A stretch of DNA of 64,000 nucleotides from Solirubrobacter taibaiensis (GTDB lineage: Bacteria; Actinomycetota; Thermoleophilia; Solirubrobacterales; Solirubrobacteraceae): NCBI GenBank assembly GCA_027587225.1, contig JAPDDQ010000004.1, positions 222,251 through 286,250 on the forward strand, in the 5' to 3' direction. The notes below the pieces were generated by a model. The model worked only from the letters and a program-made list of their open reading frames with translations. It made no database searches and was not told where the DNA came from. The translations under genes were made by a program, and so were the position numbers. Positions within the stretch are counted from its first letter, which is position 1; each line of letters opens with the position of its first letter. This document shows, piece by piece, positions 1 through 8,792 of this stretch.

Positions 1-613
1 GCACGATCAGCGTGCCGACGGCGACCCACACCAGCGGGTCCGACAGCGAGAAATCGTCCAGGGCGTGACCCAGATACGTGGCGGCGGCGGTGATCGGCAG
101 CACGCCGACCGCCGACGTCCACGTGTAGCGCCAGATGGGCACGCGGGCAGCGCCCGCGATGTAGCCCACGAGGCTGAACGGCACGAACGGGATCAGGCGC
201 GACATCAGCAGCGCGGGCGCGCCGCCGCGGCCGATCACGTGCTCGGCGCTCGCCACCCGCTCCTCCCCCGCGATCCGCACCGCCAGCGGCCGGCCGATCC
301 AGGCGCCGAGGCCGTAGGCGATCAGGCCCGAAGCCACCCACGCGGCCAGCACCAGCGGCAGCGCGACGGCGAAGCCGTAGACCAGGCCGGCGACCGCGTT
401 CGGGATCTCGGCCGGGAAGAGCACGACCGCGTGCACGAGGATGATCGCGACGAGCACGAGCGCGCCCGCGACACCGAGGTCCTGCAGCTGGAGCTGCAGC
501 GCGTCGATGTCGCCGTGCAGCGCGTGCGAGAGCGCGATCCGCAGCGGGTCGATGAGCACCACCAACACCGCCGCGACGGCGATCGCGGCGAGGGTTGGCA
601 GCAGCGTGCGCAA
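1..613 (-). CDS. VTT-domain (TVP38/TMEM64, DedA-like) membrane protein, 3' part cut by window edge
   Basis: This is a polytopic inner-membrane protein of the SNARE-associated/VTT family, whose bacterial members are linked to lipid scrambling or membrane homeostasis. About 204 codons are visible and the C-terminus lies beyond position 1. A hydrophobic N-terminal segment is followed by a VTT core with the motif FPAEIPNAVAGLVYGF and the family signature around LMSRLIPFVPFSLVGYIAGA. The start is TTG at 613-611: it is the only plausible initiation codon, because an in-frame stop lies at 641-643. The gene begins 7 nt after the ispH stop, so the two are very probably co-transcribed. The family is clear; the specific substrate is not. 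Confidence 0.85.
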   Translation of the reverse strand, partial: MRTLLPTLAAIAVAAVLVVLIDPLRIALSHALHGDIDALQLQLQDLGVAGALVLVAIILVHAVVLFPAEIPNAVAGLVYGFAVALPLVLAAWVASGLIAYGLGAWIGRPLAVRIAGEERVASAEHVIGRGGAPALLMSRLIPFVPFSLVGYIAGAARVPIWRYTWTSAVGVLPITAAATYLGHALDDFSLSDPLVWVAVGTLIV

Positions 614-620
614 GGGCGGC

Positions 621-1586
621 TCAGGCTTCGGCGGCGGCCGTCATGGCCTGCCGGATCTGCTTCGGCAGCATGAAGCGCACGTCTTCACGCAGCACTTCGA
701 ACTCCTGCACGTCCTCGGTGCCGCGCTCGCGGAAGAACGCGACGAGGTTCTCGACGAGCTCCTCGGGGACGGATGCGCCGGACGAGATGCCGACGATCTT
801 CGTGTCCGCGGTGAGCCAGGCTTCCTCGATCTGACTGGCGTTGTCGATCAGGTACGAGGGCGTGCCGAGATCGTTCGCGACGTCCACGAGGCGGTTCGAG
901 TTCGAGGAGTTCTTGGAGCCGATCACCAGGACCAGGTCGCACTTGTCGGCCATCTGGCGGACGGCAGCCTGGCGGTTGGTGGTGGCGTAACAGATGTCGT
1001 CCGTGCGCGGGCCCGTGATGTGCGGGAACTTCTCGCGCAGACGGGCGATGATGCCGTGGGTCTCGTCCACCGACAGCGTCGTCTGGTTGATGTAGGCGAG
1101 CTTGCGCTCGTCCTCGACCACGAGCGTGTCCACGTCGGCTTCGGATTCGATCAGCACGATGTGGTCGGGCGCCTCGCCCATCGTGCCCTCGACCTCCTCG
1201 TGCCCGGCGTGGCCGATGAGGACGATCGTGTAGCCCTCCTGCGCGAACTTGATCGCCTCGCGGTGGACCTTGGTCACCAGCGGGCACGTCGCGTCGATCG
1301 TCTGCAGGTTGCGGCGCTCGGCGTCCGCGTGGACGGCGGGCGACACGCCGTGGGCGGAGAAGACGGTGATCGCGTTCTCGGGGATGCTGTCGTCCAGCTC
1401 GTCCACGAAGATCGCGCCACGGTCGCGGAGGGTCTCCACGACGTGTTTGTTGTGCACGATCTCCTTGCGCACGTAGACGGGCGCGCCGTGCAGCTCGAGG
1501 GCGCGTTCGACCGTCTGGACGGCGCGGTCGACGCCGGCGCAGTAGCCGCGCGGGGCGGCGAGCAGGAGCTTTTCCGGAGCGTGCAT
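621..1586 (-). CDS. ispH: 4-hydroxy-3-methylbut-2-enyl diphosphate reductase
   Basis: IspH catalyses the last step of the MEP isoprenoid pathway, reducing HMBPP to IPP and DMAPP with a [4Fe-4S] cluster in the cytosol. All three cluster cysteines are present: in PRGYCAGV (residue 16), ATCPLVTKV (101) and DDICYATTNRQ (199). The SSNSNRL substrate-binding motif and the catalytic-loop region around INQTTLS are also present. The ATG at 1586 gives 321 residues and the usual MxxEKLLLAAPRGYCAGV N-terminus. An upstream ATG at 1619 would add 11 residues but overlaps the start of the divergent decarboxylase, and neither start has an obvious Shine-Dalgarno. The VTT-domain gene follows directly downstream. 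Confidence 0.97.
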   Translation of the reverse strand: MHAPEKLLLAAPRGYCAGVDRAVQTVERALELHGAPVYVRKEIVHNKHVVETLRDRGAIFVDELDDSIPENAITVFSAHGVSPAVHADAERRNLQTIDATCPLVTKVHREAIKFAQEGYTIVLIGHAGHEEVEGTMGEAPDHIVLIESEADVDTLVVEDERKLAYINQTTLSVDETHGIIARLREKFPHITGPRTDDICYATTNRQAAVRQMADKCDLVLVIGSKNSSNSNRLVDVANDLGTPSYLIDNASQIEEAWLTADTKIVGISSGASVPEELVENLVAFFRERGTEDVQEFEVLREDVRFMLPKQIRQAMTAAAEA

Positions 1587-1617
1587 CTGATGAACCAGTC
1601 TAGGAGACTTAGACGCC

Positions 1618-2931
1618 ATGCTCGACCCCGTATTCCGTCACGCGGACGCATATCTGGCCGGGCTGGACGATCGTCCGGTGGGCCTGCCCGTCGAGCCCGA
1701 GTTGCTGCGCGCCGGGCTCGCGCATTCCTTGCAGGACGAACCGATGGACGCCGGCGCGGTGCTGGACGAGCTCGTCGCGGGAGTCGATCCCGGGTTGGTG
1801 GCGAGCGCGGGGCCGCGCTACTTCGGCTTCGTGACGGGGCAGGCGCTGCCGGCGGCGCGGGGCGCGGACATGCTCGCGGCCGTGTGGGACCAGAACGCGT
1901 TCTCGTACGTCTCCTCCCCCGCCGCCGCGGTCGTCGAGGAGATCGCGGAGCGGTGGGTGCTGGACGTGCTCGGGTTACCGTCCACGGCGAGTGTGGGCTT
2001 CGTCACGGGCGCGCAGATGGCCAACGCGACGTGCTTGGCGGTCGCGCGGAACGTCGTGTTGGCGCGGCTGGGGTGGGACGTCGCGCGCGACGGACTGATC
2101 GGTGCGCCGCCGCTGCGGGTGATCGCCGGTGCGGAGGCGCACGCGACGATCTTCAGCGCGCTGCGGTTCATCGGGCTCGCGCCGCCGGAGCTGCTGGCGG
2201 TCGACGACCAGGGCGCGATCGACGCGGGCGCGTTGGCGTTGGACGGGCCCGCGATCGTCTGCGCGCAGGCCGGCAACGTGAACACGGGCGCGTTCGATCC
2301 GCTCGAACCCCTCGCCGCCGCCTGTCGCGAGGCGGGCGCGTGGCTCCACGTCGATGGCGCGTTCGGGCTCTGGGCCGCGGCGAGTCCCTCCCGCCGACGG
2401 CTCGTCGCCGGCCTCTCTGACGCGGACTCGTGGGCCGCCGACGCGCACAAGTGGCTCAACGTGCCGTACGACAGCGGGCTCGCGATCGTCGCCGACCGCG
2501 AGGCGCACCGCGCCGCCATGGGGCTGACCGCCGCCTACCTGGTGCCCTCCGACCACCGCCAGAACTACGACTACACGCCCGAGGCCTCCCGCCGCGCCCG
2601 CGGCTTTGCCGTCTACGCCGCGTTGCGGTCGCTGGGTCGGTCCGGGCTGGCGGAGCTGATCGACCGCTGTTGTGATCACGCGGCACGGTTCGCGGTGCTG
2701 CTGCGCGAAGGTGGCGCTGAGGTGCTCAACGAGGTGTCTCTGAACCAGGTGCTCGTCGCGGCGGCGCCGGAAGCCGTGGCGCGCGTGCAGGCGGACGGCA
2801 CGTGCTGGCTCGGCGGGACCGTCTGGCGCGGGCGCCCCGCGATGCGGATCTCGGTGAGTGGCTACGGCACGACCGACGACGACGTCGACCGCTCCGCCGC
2901 CGCGATTCTCGCCGCGATCACAGGACCTTGA
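1618..2931 (+). CDS. Pyridoxal-phosphate-dependent group II decarboxylase / aminotransferase-fold enzyme
   Basis: This 437-residue fold-type I PLP enzyme belongs to the aromatic-L-amino-acid/glutamate/diaminobutyrate decarboxylase group. The aspartate that pairs with the PLP ring nitrogen is D246 in HVDGAFG, and the Schiff-base lysine is K278 in ADAHKWLNVPYDSG. The N-terminal dimerisation region (PRYFGFVTGQALP) and the typical PLP-phosphate loop (FVTGAQMANATCLAVAR) are present. Start ATG 1618 is preceded by AGGAG at about 1602-1606. It is divergent from ispH, with starts close together or overlapping by two bases depending on the ispH start. The substrate cannot be assigned from sequence. The next gene starts 35 bp downstream on the same strand. 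Confidence 0.93.
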   Translation: MLDPVFRHADAYLAGLDDRPVGLPVEPELLRAGLAHSLQDEPMDAGAVLDELVAGVDPGLVASAGPRYFGFVTGQALPAARGADMLAAVWDQNAFSYVSSPAAAVVEEIAERWVLDVLGLPSTASVGFVTGAQMANATCLAVARNVVLARLGWDVARDGLIGAPPLRVIAGAEAHATIFSALRFIGLAPPELLAVDDQGAIDAGALALDGPAIVCAQAGNVNTGAFDPLEPLAAACREAGAWLHVDGAFGLWAAASPSRRRLVAGLSDADSWAADAHKWLNVPYDSGLAIVADREAHRAAMGLTAAYLVPSDHRQNYDYTPEASRRARGFAVYAALRSLGRSGLAELIDRCCDHAARFAVLLREGGAEVLNEVSLNQVLVAAAPEAVARVQADGTCWLGGTVWRGRPAMRISVSGYGTTDDDVDRSAAAILAAITGP

Positions 2932-2966
2932 CGACCTGAGCCTCGCGATCCGCCAGAAGTTCGGCG

Positions 2967-5900
2967 GTGAAGACAAGACTCATAGCCGCGGCGATCGCCG
3001 CGGTCCTGATCGCCCCGCCGGCCGCGACCGCGGCCGGAATCCCGCTCAAGGACGAGACCGAGCGGATCGGCCCCGGCGTGACGCTCCGCCACCTGGTGAC
3101 GCTGTCCGAGATCGGCTGGACCGACGCGCAGGTGCTCGAAGTCGACCTGCAGCGTGAAGGCGTCCGTACCGACCTGCTCACCGCCGGTCCGGTCGCGCGC
3201 GGCTCCGCGCTCTCCGCCCAGGTGCGGGAGGCGGGCGCCGTCGCCGGCGTCAACGGCGACTTCTTCGACATCAACAACTCCAACGCGGCCATCGGCCCGG
3301 AGATCATCAGCGGCGCGATCCGCAAGTCGGGCATCGGCCGCACACAGGTCGCGGGCGTGTCGGAGGACCGCCTCGGCCGCCTCGCGAACCTCGCGCTCGA
3401 GGCCACCGCGACGCTCCCGTCCGGCCCGCGCGCCGTCCGCTCGCTCAACGACCCGACCGACGTCGGCGCGAACAACATCGCCGCCTACACGCCGCTCTGG
3501 GGCACGTACTCCCGCACCCGCGGGGTCCAGGGCTCCACCAACATCGCCGAGGTGATCGTCACCGACGGCAAGGTCGCGTCGATCAACCCGACCACCGCCG
3601 GGGCGGGCGACCTGCCCGCGAACGCCTTCGCGCTCGTCGGCCGCGAGGCCGGCGCCGAAGCCCTCCGCGCCCTGAACGTCGGCGACGCCGTCACGCTCGC
3701 CTACGACCTCAAGAGCGACATCGCCGACAAGCTCACGTTCGCCGTCGGCGGCAACGTCATCCTGGTCAACGACGGCGTCCCGCAACCGGGCGCCGGCGGC
3801 GAGCTCGCCCCGCGCACGGCGATCGGCTTCAAGGACGGCGGCAAGACGCTGATGCTCCTCACCGCCGACGGCCGTCAGTCGCTCGTGGCGGGACCGACGG
3901 TGCGGCAGACCGCCGAGCTGATGGCCGACCTCGGCGCGGAGACCGCGCTCAACCTCGACGGTGGCGGCTCGACGACGATGATCGCGCGGCCGCTCGGCAA
4001 CCCGCTCGCGACGGTGCGCAACGTGCCGAGCGACGGCAGCGAGCGTGCTGACCCGAACGGCGTCGGCGTCTTCATCGCGCCCGGCGACGGCACGGTCCAC
4101 GATCTCGCGATCAGCCCGGAAGACGCGCGCGTGTTCCCCGGGTTGCGCCGCACCTTCACCGCCGCCGGCCTCGACGACCACGACACGCCGGTCCCCACCG
4201 GGGACGTCACCTGGACCGGCGGCAGCCGCGTGTTCACTGCCCCGGACACGCCCGGCACCGTCACTGTCACCGCGAAATCCGGCGCCGCTGAGGCGAGCAC
4301 CGACGTGCGCGTGCTCGGCCAGCCGGTGAAGCTCGAGCCGAGCGCACTGCGCCTCAGCTACGCCGACGCCGGCGCCGCGAACTCGACGCTGCGCATCAAC
4401 GGCCGCGACGCCGACGGCTTCACCACGTCGATCGACTCCGCCGATCTGACGCTCGACTACGACCACACGGTCCTGGAGATCACGCCGACGGGCGACGCGC
4501 TGCGCATCGACCCGATCGCCGACGGCGCCACCATCCTCACCGTGCGCGCGGCGGGTCTGACCGCCCGGGTGCCGGTCACCGTCGGCGCCCAGCGCGTGTT
4601 GATCGACGGCTTCGACACGGAGAACGTGTGGAACTACCGCCACGACCGCGCGGCCGGCGGCTCGGTCGTGATCGTCGACGAAGGCCGCACGGGCAAGGGC
4701 CTGAAGGTCACCTACGACTTCACGCAGGCCACCGCGACGCGCTCCGCCGGCGGCGTGCTGCGCGCCCAGAAGACGCTCCCCGGTCAGCCGCTGCGCGCGT
4801 CCGTGTGGGTCAAGGGCGACGGCAACGGCCAGTGGGTCACGATCTCGCTGCGCGATGCCGCGAACAAGGTCATCGACCTGCGCCCCGGCTACGCGACCGG
4901 CACGGAGTGGACGAAGTTCTCCGCGAACCTGCCGGCGAGCGGCGTCGAGTACCCGGTGCGGGTGGACAACGTGCGCCTGATCGAGACGGCCGCGGCGCGG
5001 CAGTACAAGGGCTCGTTCATCCTCGACGATCTCGAGGTCGAGGTGCCGAGCGAGATCGCCACGCCCGCCGCCGACGCGCCCCTCGCGGACCGCCTGATCG
5101 ACGCCGACGGCGAGCTGCCGACCCCGGACTGGACGTTCGCCGCCCTGTCCGACGTGCAGTTCACCGCCGCCGCGCCGGACCTGTCGCGCGTCGCGATCGC
5201 CGCGCTCAAGCGCATCCGCGCGCACCACCCGGACTTCGTCGTACTCAACGGCGACATCGTCGACACCGGCTTCCCGGCCGACGTCGACCTGGCCAAGACG
5301 ACGCTCGAGGCCGGCGGCTGCGACCTGGTGGAGAGCGGCGCACCGGGCAACCCGACCGCGGACACGGTCCCGTGCCTGTACGTGCCGGGCAACCACGAGT
5401 CCTACGGCACCGACAACCTGAACGCGTGGAAGGCCGTCTTCGGCGACCCGTACCGCACGTTCGACCACAAGCGCGTGCGCTTCGTGCTGCTCAACAGCAC
5501 GCGCGGGACGTTCCGCGGCTCCGACTACGCGCAGCTGCCGATGCTGCAGCAGGCGCTGAACACCGCCGCCACCGACCACTCGGTCAAGCGCGTCGTCGTC
5601 TTCGCCCACCACCCGACCAACGACCCGGACCCGGGCGACGCATCACAGCTCGGCGACCGCAAGGAAGTCCAGCTGATCGAGAAGCTCCTGAGCGAGTCCG
5701 CCAAGCCGGCGATGATGGTCGGCTCGCACGCGCAGATCGTCAACGTCGACCGCGTCGAGGGCGTGCCGTACATGGTGCTGCCGTCTTCCGGCAAGTCGCC
5801 CTACGGCACGCCGGACCGCGGCGGCTTCACGGGCTGGGTCCGCTACGGCGTCGCCGACGACATCAAGGCCGACGTGCGCGCGTTCGCGCAGAGCGTGAGC

Positions 5901-6605
5901 GTCACCGGCCCTGACGCCCTCGCGGCCGGGTCCAGCGCCACGCTCGGCGGTGAGCTGGTGCAGCCCAACGGCGTCGCCAGCGGCACGCGCCGCGTCCCGC
6001 TGCGCTACCCGATGAGCGTCCGCTGGAAGGGCAGCGAGTCACTGCAGGTCGGCGGCTCCGTTGACGACGCGCGCCGCGCCGGCAAGGTCGCCGTCCTCAA
6101 CACCACTACGCGCGAGCTCACCGCCGTCCGTGCGGGTGAGGTCACCATCACCGCCGAGGCCGACTCGATGCGCGACGGCGACGACCTGAGCCCCGTCACC
6201 GGCTCCAAGACGATCGTCGTCGCCCCGTACGTGGCGCCGCCGGTCGAGGCCAACGTCGGCGGCACGGTGCCGGCGACGCTCTCCCTCACGCTCGGCACGG
6301 CGCCGGCGTTCGGCACGTTCCAGGCGGGTGTGACCAAGACCTACACCGCGTCCACCGCCGCGACCGTCACGTCCACCGCGGGCGAAGCGACGCTGACCGT
6401 CGGCAACGTCGGCCCGCTCGCCAACGGCGCGTTCTCCCTCGCGCAACCGCTTGAGGTGCTCACGCGGTCGAAGACCTGGAACGCCCCGATCACGAACGAC
6501 ACGTTCGCGCTCGACTTCCAGCAGCAGATCGCGGCGAACGACCCCCTGCGCACCGGCACCTACAGCCGGACGCTGACGTTCACGCTTTCGACTTCCACTC
6601 CGTAG
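2967..6605 (+). CDS. Secreted phosphodiester glycosidase (NAGPA-like) fused to a calcineurin-like metallophosphatase
   Basis: This 1212-residue exported protein starts at GTG 2967 with a clean Sec signal peptide (MKTRLIAAAIAAVLIAPPAA, cut near residue 22). Residues about 90-345 form a phosphodiester-glycosidase domain with GVNGDFFDIN (from 95) and ALNLDGGGSTTMI (from about 328). Ig-like segments follow, then a carbohydrate-binding-like beta-sandwich at about 549-695. Residues about 727-960 form a metallophosphatase with the full dinuclear-metal motif set: LSDVQF, NGDIVDTG, PGNHESYG, FAHHPTN and GSHAQI. The last 117 residues are the C-terminal domain shared with two other secreted proteins here. 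The architecture suggests hydrolysis of glycosyl-phosphate or phosphodiester groups on cell-wall polymers (inference). The 3' end overlaps the convergent M28 gene by 26 bp. Confidence 0.9.
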   Translation: MKTRLIAAAIAAVLIAPPAATAAGIPLKDETERIGPGVTLRHLVTLSEIGWTDAQVLEVDLQREGVRTDLLTAGPVARGSALSAQVREAGAVAGVNGDFFDINNSNAAIGPEIISGAIRKSGIGRTQVAGVSEDRLGRLANLALEATATLPSGPRAVRSLNDPTDVGANNIAAYTPLWGTYSRTRGVQGSTNIAEVIVTDGKVASINPTTAGAGDLPANAFALVGREAGAEALRALNVGDAVTLAYDLKSDIADKLTFAVGGNVILVNDGVPQPGAGGELAPRTAIGFKDGGKTLMLLTADGRQSLVAGPTVRQTAELMADLGAETALNLDGGGSTTMIARPLGNPLATVRNVPSDGSERADPNGVGVFIAPGDGTVHDLAISPEDARVFPGLRRTFTAAGLDDHDTPVPTGDVTWTGGSRVFTAPDTPGTVTVTAKSGAAEASTDVRVLGQPVKLEPSALRLSYADAGAANSTLRINGRDADGFTTSIDSADLTLDYDHTVLEITPTGDALRIDPIADGATILTVRAAGLTARVPVTVGAQRVLIDGFDTENVWNYRHDRAAGGSVVIVDEGRTGKGLKVTYDFTQATATRSAGGVLRAQKTLPGQPLRASVWVKGDGNGQWVTISLRDAANKVIDLRPGYATGTEWTKFSANLPASGVEYPVRVDNVRLIETAAARQYKGSFILDDLEVEVPSEIATPAADAPLADRLIDADGELPTPDWTFAALSDVQFTAAAPDLSRVAIAALKRIRAHHPDFVVLNGDIVDTGFPADVDLAKTTLEAGGCDLVESGAPGNPTADTVPCLYVPGNHESYGTDNLNAWKAVFGDPYRTFDHKRVRFVLLNSTRGTFRGSDYAQLPMLQQALNTAATDHSVKRVVVFAHHPTNDPDPGDASQLGDRKEVQLIEKLLSESAKPAMMVGSHAQIVNVDRVEGVPYMVLPSSGKSPYGTPDRGGFTGWVRYGVADDIKADVRAFAQSVSVTGPDALAAGSSATLGGELVQPNGVASGTRRVPLRYPMSVRWKGSESLQVGGSVDDARRAGKVAVLNTTTRELTAVRAGEVTITAEADSMRDGDDLSPVTGSKTIVVAPYVAPPVEANVGGTVPATLSLTLGTAPAFGTFQAGVTKTYTASTAATVTSTAGEATLTVGNVGPLANGAFSLAQPLEVLTRSKTWNAPITNDTFALDFQQQIAANDPLRTGTYSRTLTFTLSTSTP
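6252..6602 (+). other. Shared C-terminal domain, copy 1
   Basis: This is the final ~117 residues of the glycosidase/phosphatase. It begins at NVGGTVPATLSLTLG and ends in TLTFTLSTSTP at the stop. It aligns along its full length with the C-termini of the proteins encoded at 13968-16277 and 16427-19495. The shared blocks are VTSTAGEATL, the NG-F-LA-PL segment, a W-x-x-P-x-x-ND core and DPLRTGxYSRT. The domain is all-beta and always terminal, so surface attachment or glycan binding is a reasonable guess. Confidence 0.85.
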
Positions 6606-7482
6606 TCACGTACTCCAGCACGGCCTCGCCGCTCAGGTTCAAGGACTTCTTGGACACGGCGGTGAGGTCGTCGCAGGTCTGGTGCCAGCAGGGAAAGTCG
6701 AAGTCGATCAGGTCGATCGACGGGATCCCCTTCTGCACGAACGGCGTGTGGTCGTCCTGCACGCCGCCCTGCTCCTCGTCGGGGAACGCCGACAGCGCGC
6801 CCACCCGCTTGGCGGCGGCCCGCAGGTTCGCCCACATCTCCTCGTCCGAGGTCTGCTCGCGCGGGATGGCGAGGTCCTTGTCGGCGACGAAGTCGAGCAG
6901 GATGAGCTTCGCGGTGCTCTTGGCGTACTTGTTCGCGTAAGCCTTCGCGCCGCGGACACCGGTGCCGAGGAAGTCGCTGTCGTCGGTGGCCTCTTCGCCG
7001 TCGAAGAACACGAACTTGATCGGCCGCGCGTTCGCGGGCCGCTTCATCGTGCGCATCACTCGCGCGATCTCCATGACCGCCGCGGTGCCACCGGCGCCGT
7101 CGTTCGCGCCGACGAAATCCGGGATGTCCTTCGTGTCGTAGTGCGCACCGACCACGATCGCCTTGCCCTTGCCGGGGATCTCCCCGACGACGTTCTGCAG
7201 CCCGCCGGGGACCGCCTCGAGGCGGCCGCGGGGAATCCGGTTCTTGATGTAGGTCGCGAGCTGCTTGAGCTGTGGCGAGCCGGCCGGGCGCGGGCCGATC
7301 TTCACCTGGTACTCGAGCAGCTTCCACGCCCGGTCCTCGTCGAAGCGATCGGCGAGGCGGGAGGCAGCGGCCTCCGAGGCCTCCGGGACCGGCTCGCGCG
7401 GGTCGGGCGCGGAGGTAGTCGGCTCAGCGGCATCCCCGCCGCAGCCGATCAGGGCGGCGGTGCACAGCAGGGCGGCGAGCAT
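6580..7482 (-). CDS. M28-family metallopeptidase / glutaminyl-cyclase-like lipoprotein
   Basis: This is a 300-residue lipoprotein: the N-terminus is hydrophobic with a lipobox LIGC (Cys14), followed by a Pro/Ser/Thr linker. The catalytic domain carries the zinc-site residues of the M28/QC fold: H114 and D116 (GAHYDTK), D128 (GANDGAGG), E163-E164 (FFDGEEA) and H267 in FPCWHQTCDD. The terminal W-H-x-T-x-DD arrangement and the FVGANDGAGG spacing look more like glutaminyl-peptide cyclotransferases than aminopeptidases. It is therefore probably an extracytoplasmic enzyme forming pyroglutamate N-termini, with peptidase activity as the alternative. It starts 7 nt after the acyl-CoA dehydrogenase stop and is the last gene of a three-gene operon. 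Confidence 0.87.
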   Translation of the reverse strand: MLAALLCTAALIGCGGDAAEPTTSAPDPREPVPEASEAAASRLADRFDEDRAWKLLEYQVKIGPRPAGSPQLKQLATYIKNRIPRGRLEAVPGGLQNVVGEIPGKGKAIVVGAHYDTKDIPDFVGANDGAGGTAAVMEIARVMRTMKRPANARPIKFVFFDGEEATDDSDFLGTGVRGAKAYANKYAKSTAKLILLDFVADKDLAIPREQTSDEEMWANLRAAAKRVGALSAFPDEEQGGVQDDHTPFVQKGIPSIDLIDFDFPCWHQTCDDLTAVSKKSLNLSGEAVLEYVTTEWKSKA

Positions 7483-7489
7483 GGGCTTC

Positions 7490-8785
7490 CTAGTCGTTTG
7501 AGGTCACCGCCTCGAGCAGGTCCGCGAAGCGTTCGCGGGCCGCCTCGCGGCGGGTGGGGACGTGCTCGGACGGCACGTCGTGGGGCTCATAGCCGCGCAG
7601 GACGCGGCGGGCCACCGACTGGCGGTGGACCTCGTCGGCGCCGTCATAGAGGCGGGCAGCACGCGCGTAGCGGTACATCGCCTCCAAGGGTAGGTCGGTC
7701 GAGTACCCAAGTGCCCCATGAACTTGGATCGCGCGATCGATCACGTCGTGGAGCACCTTCGCGCCGAAGAACTTGATCATGCCGATCTCGGTGCGAGCGG
7801 CGGACGCGCCCTCGTTGTCCATCTTCCACGCCGCGTGCAGCGTCATCAGCCGCGCGGCGTGCATCTCGGCCGCGGAGTCGGCGACGAAGTTCTGGATCGA
7901 CTGCTTGTCGGCCAGGACGGAGCCGAACGCGTGGCGGGACACGGCGCGTTCGCACAGCGCGTCGAACGCTCGTCGCGACACACCCAACCAGCGCATCGCG
8001 TGGTGGATGCGACCGGGGCCGAGGCGGTGCTGGGCGATCAGGAAGCCTTCGCCCTCGCCGCCGATCAGCGCGTCGGCGGGGACGCGCACGTCCTCGTAGC
8101 GGATCTCGGCGTGGTTGCCGTAGACGCCGAAGGTCTCCGCCGGGTGCTCCATCGTCGCGACGTCGCGGATGATGTTCACGCCGGGCGTGTCGACGTCGAC
8201 GAGGAACATCGACGCGCGCTGGTGTGGCCGCGCGTCGGGGTCGGTGACCACCATCACGATCAGGAAGTCCGCGATCGAGCCGTTGGTGGAGAACCACTTG
8301 TGCCCGTTGATCACCCAGTGGTCGCCGTCCTTGACCGCGCGCGTCTGCAGCAGCGTGGGATCGGACCCCGCGGTCTCCGGCTCGGTCATCGAGAACGCGC
8401 TGCGCAGGTCGCCCGCGAGCAGCGGGTGCAGGTAACGCTCCTTCTGGTCCGGCGTGCCCGCGAGCGCGAGCACCTCGCTGTTGCCGCTGTCGGGCGCGGC
8501 GTTGCCGAACACGGCGGGCGCGAACGGGCTCGTGCCGAGGATCTCGTGCATGAGGCCGAGCTTCACCTGGCCGAAGCCCTGGCCACCCAGGTCGGGCGGC
8601 AGGTGCGCCGCCCACAGGCCGCGCTCCTTCACCCGCTCCTGGAGCGGGGCTATGGCCCGCTTGAACCCGTCGTACCCGAGGTCGTCGAAGACGGTCTCGA
8701 TCGGCCAGACCTCGTCCCGCACGAGGTCGCGCATCCAGTCCAGGTGCGCCTGAAACTCAGGCTCGGTAGCGAAGTCCCATGCCAT
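7490..8785 (-). CDS. Acyl-CoA dehydrogenase family protein
   Basis: This 431-residue FAD-dependent acyl-CoA dehydrogenase resembles the ACAD10/11-type branch. The alpha-helical N-domain (1-130) is followed by the FAD/substrate beta-domain with FSMTEPETAGSDPT and the WFSTNG segment. The C-terminal helical domain carries RHAFGSVLADKQSIQNFVADSAAEM, IQVHGALGYSTDLPLEAMYRYARAARLYDGADEVHRQ being its last conserved stretch (read here as two adjacent motifs, GALGYSTDLPLE and YDGADEVHRQSVARRVL). It would introduce an alpha,beta double bond into an acyl-CoA; chain specificity cannot be read. It lies between the APC permease and the M28 lipoprotein with 7-nt gaps on both sides, indicating one transcript. 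Confidence 0.93.
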   Translation of the reverse strand: MAWDFATEPEFQAHLDWMRDLVRDEVWPIETVFDDLGYDGFKRAIAPLQERVKERGLWAAHLPPDLGGQGFGQVKLGLMHEILGTSPFAPAVFGNAAPDSGNSEVLALAGTPDQKERYLHPLLAGDLRSAFSMTEPETAGSDPTLLQTRAVKDGDHWVINGHKWFSTNGSIADFLIVMVVTDPDARPHQRASMFLVDVDTPGVNIIRDVATMEHPAETFGVYGNHAEIRYEDVRVPADALIGGEGEGFLIAQHRLGPGRIHHAMRWLGVSRRAFDALCERAVSRHAFGSVLADKQSIQNFVADSAAEMHAARLMTLHAAWKMDNEGASAARTEIGMIKFFGAKVLHDVIDRAIQVHGALGYSTDLPLEAMYRYARAARLYDGADEVHRQSVARRVLRGYEPHDVPSEHVPTRREAARERFADLLEAVTSND

Positions 8786-8792
8786 CCGTCGA

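Noticed and set aside
2862..5612. Minus-strand frame of 916 codons opposite the glycosidase/phosphatase
   Set aside because: The plus-strand product has a signal peptide and complete motif sets; the minus-strand translation is compositionally biased and domain-free.
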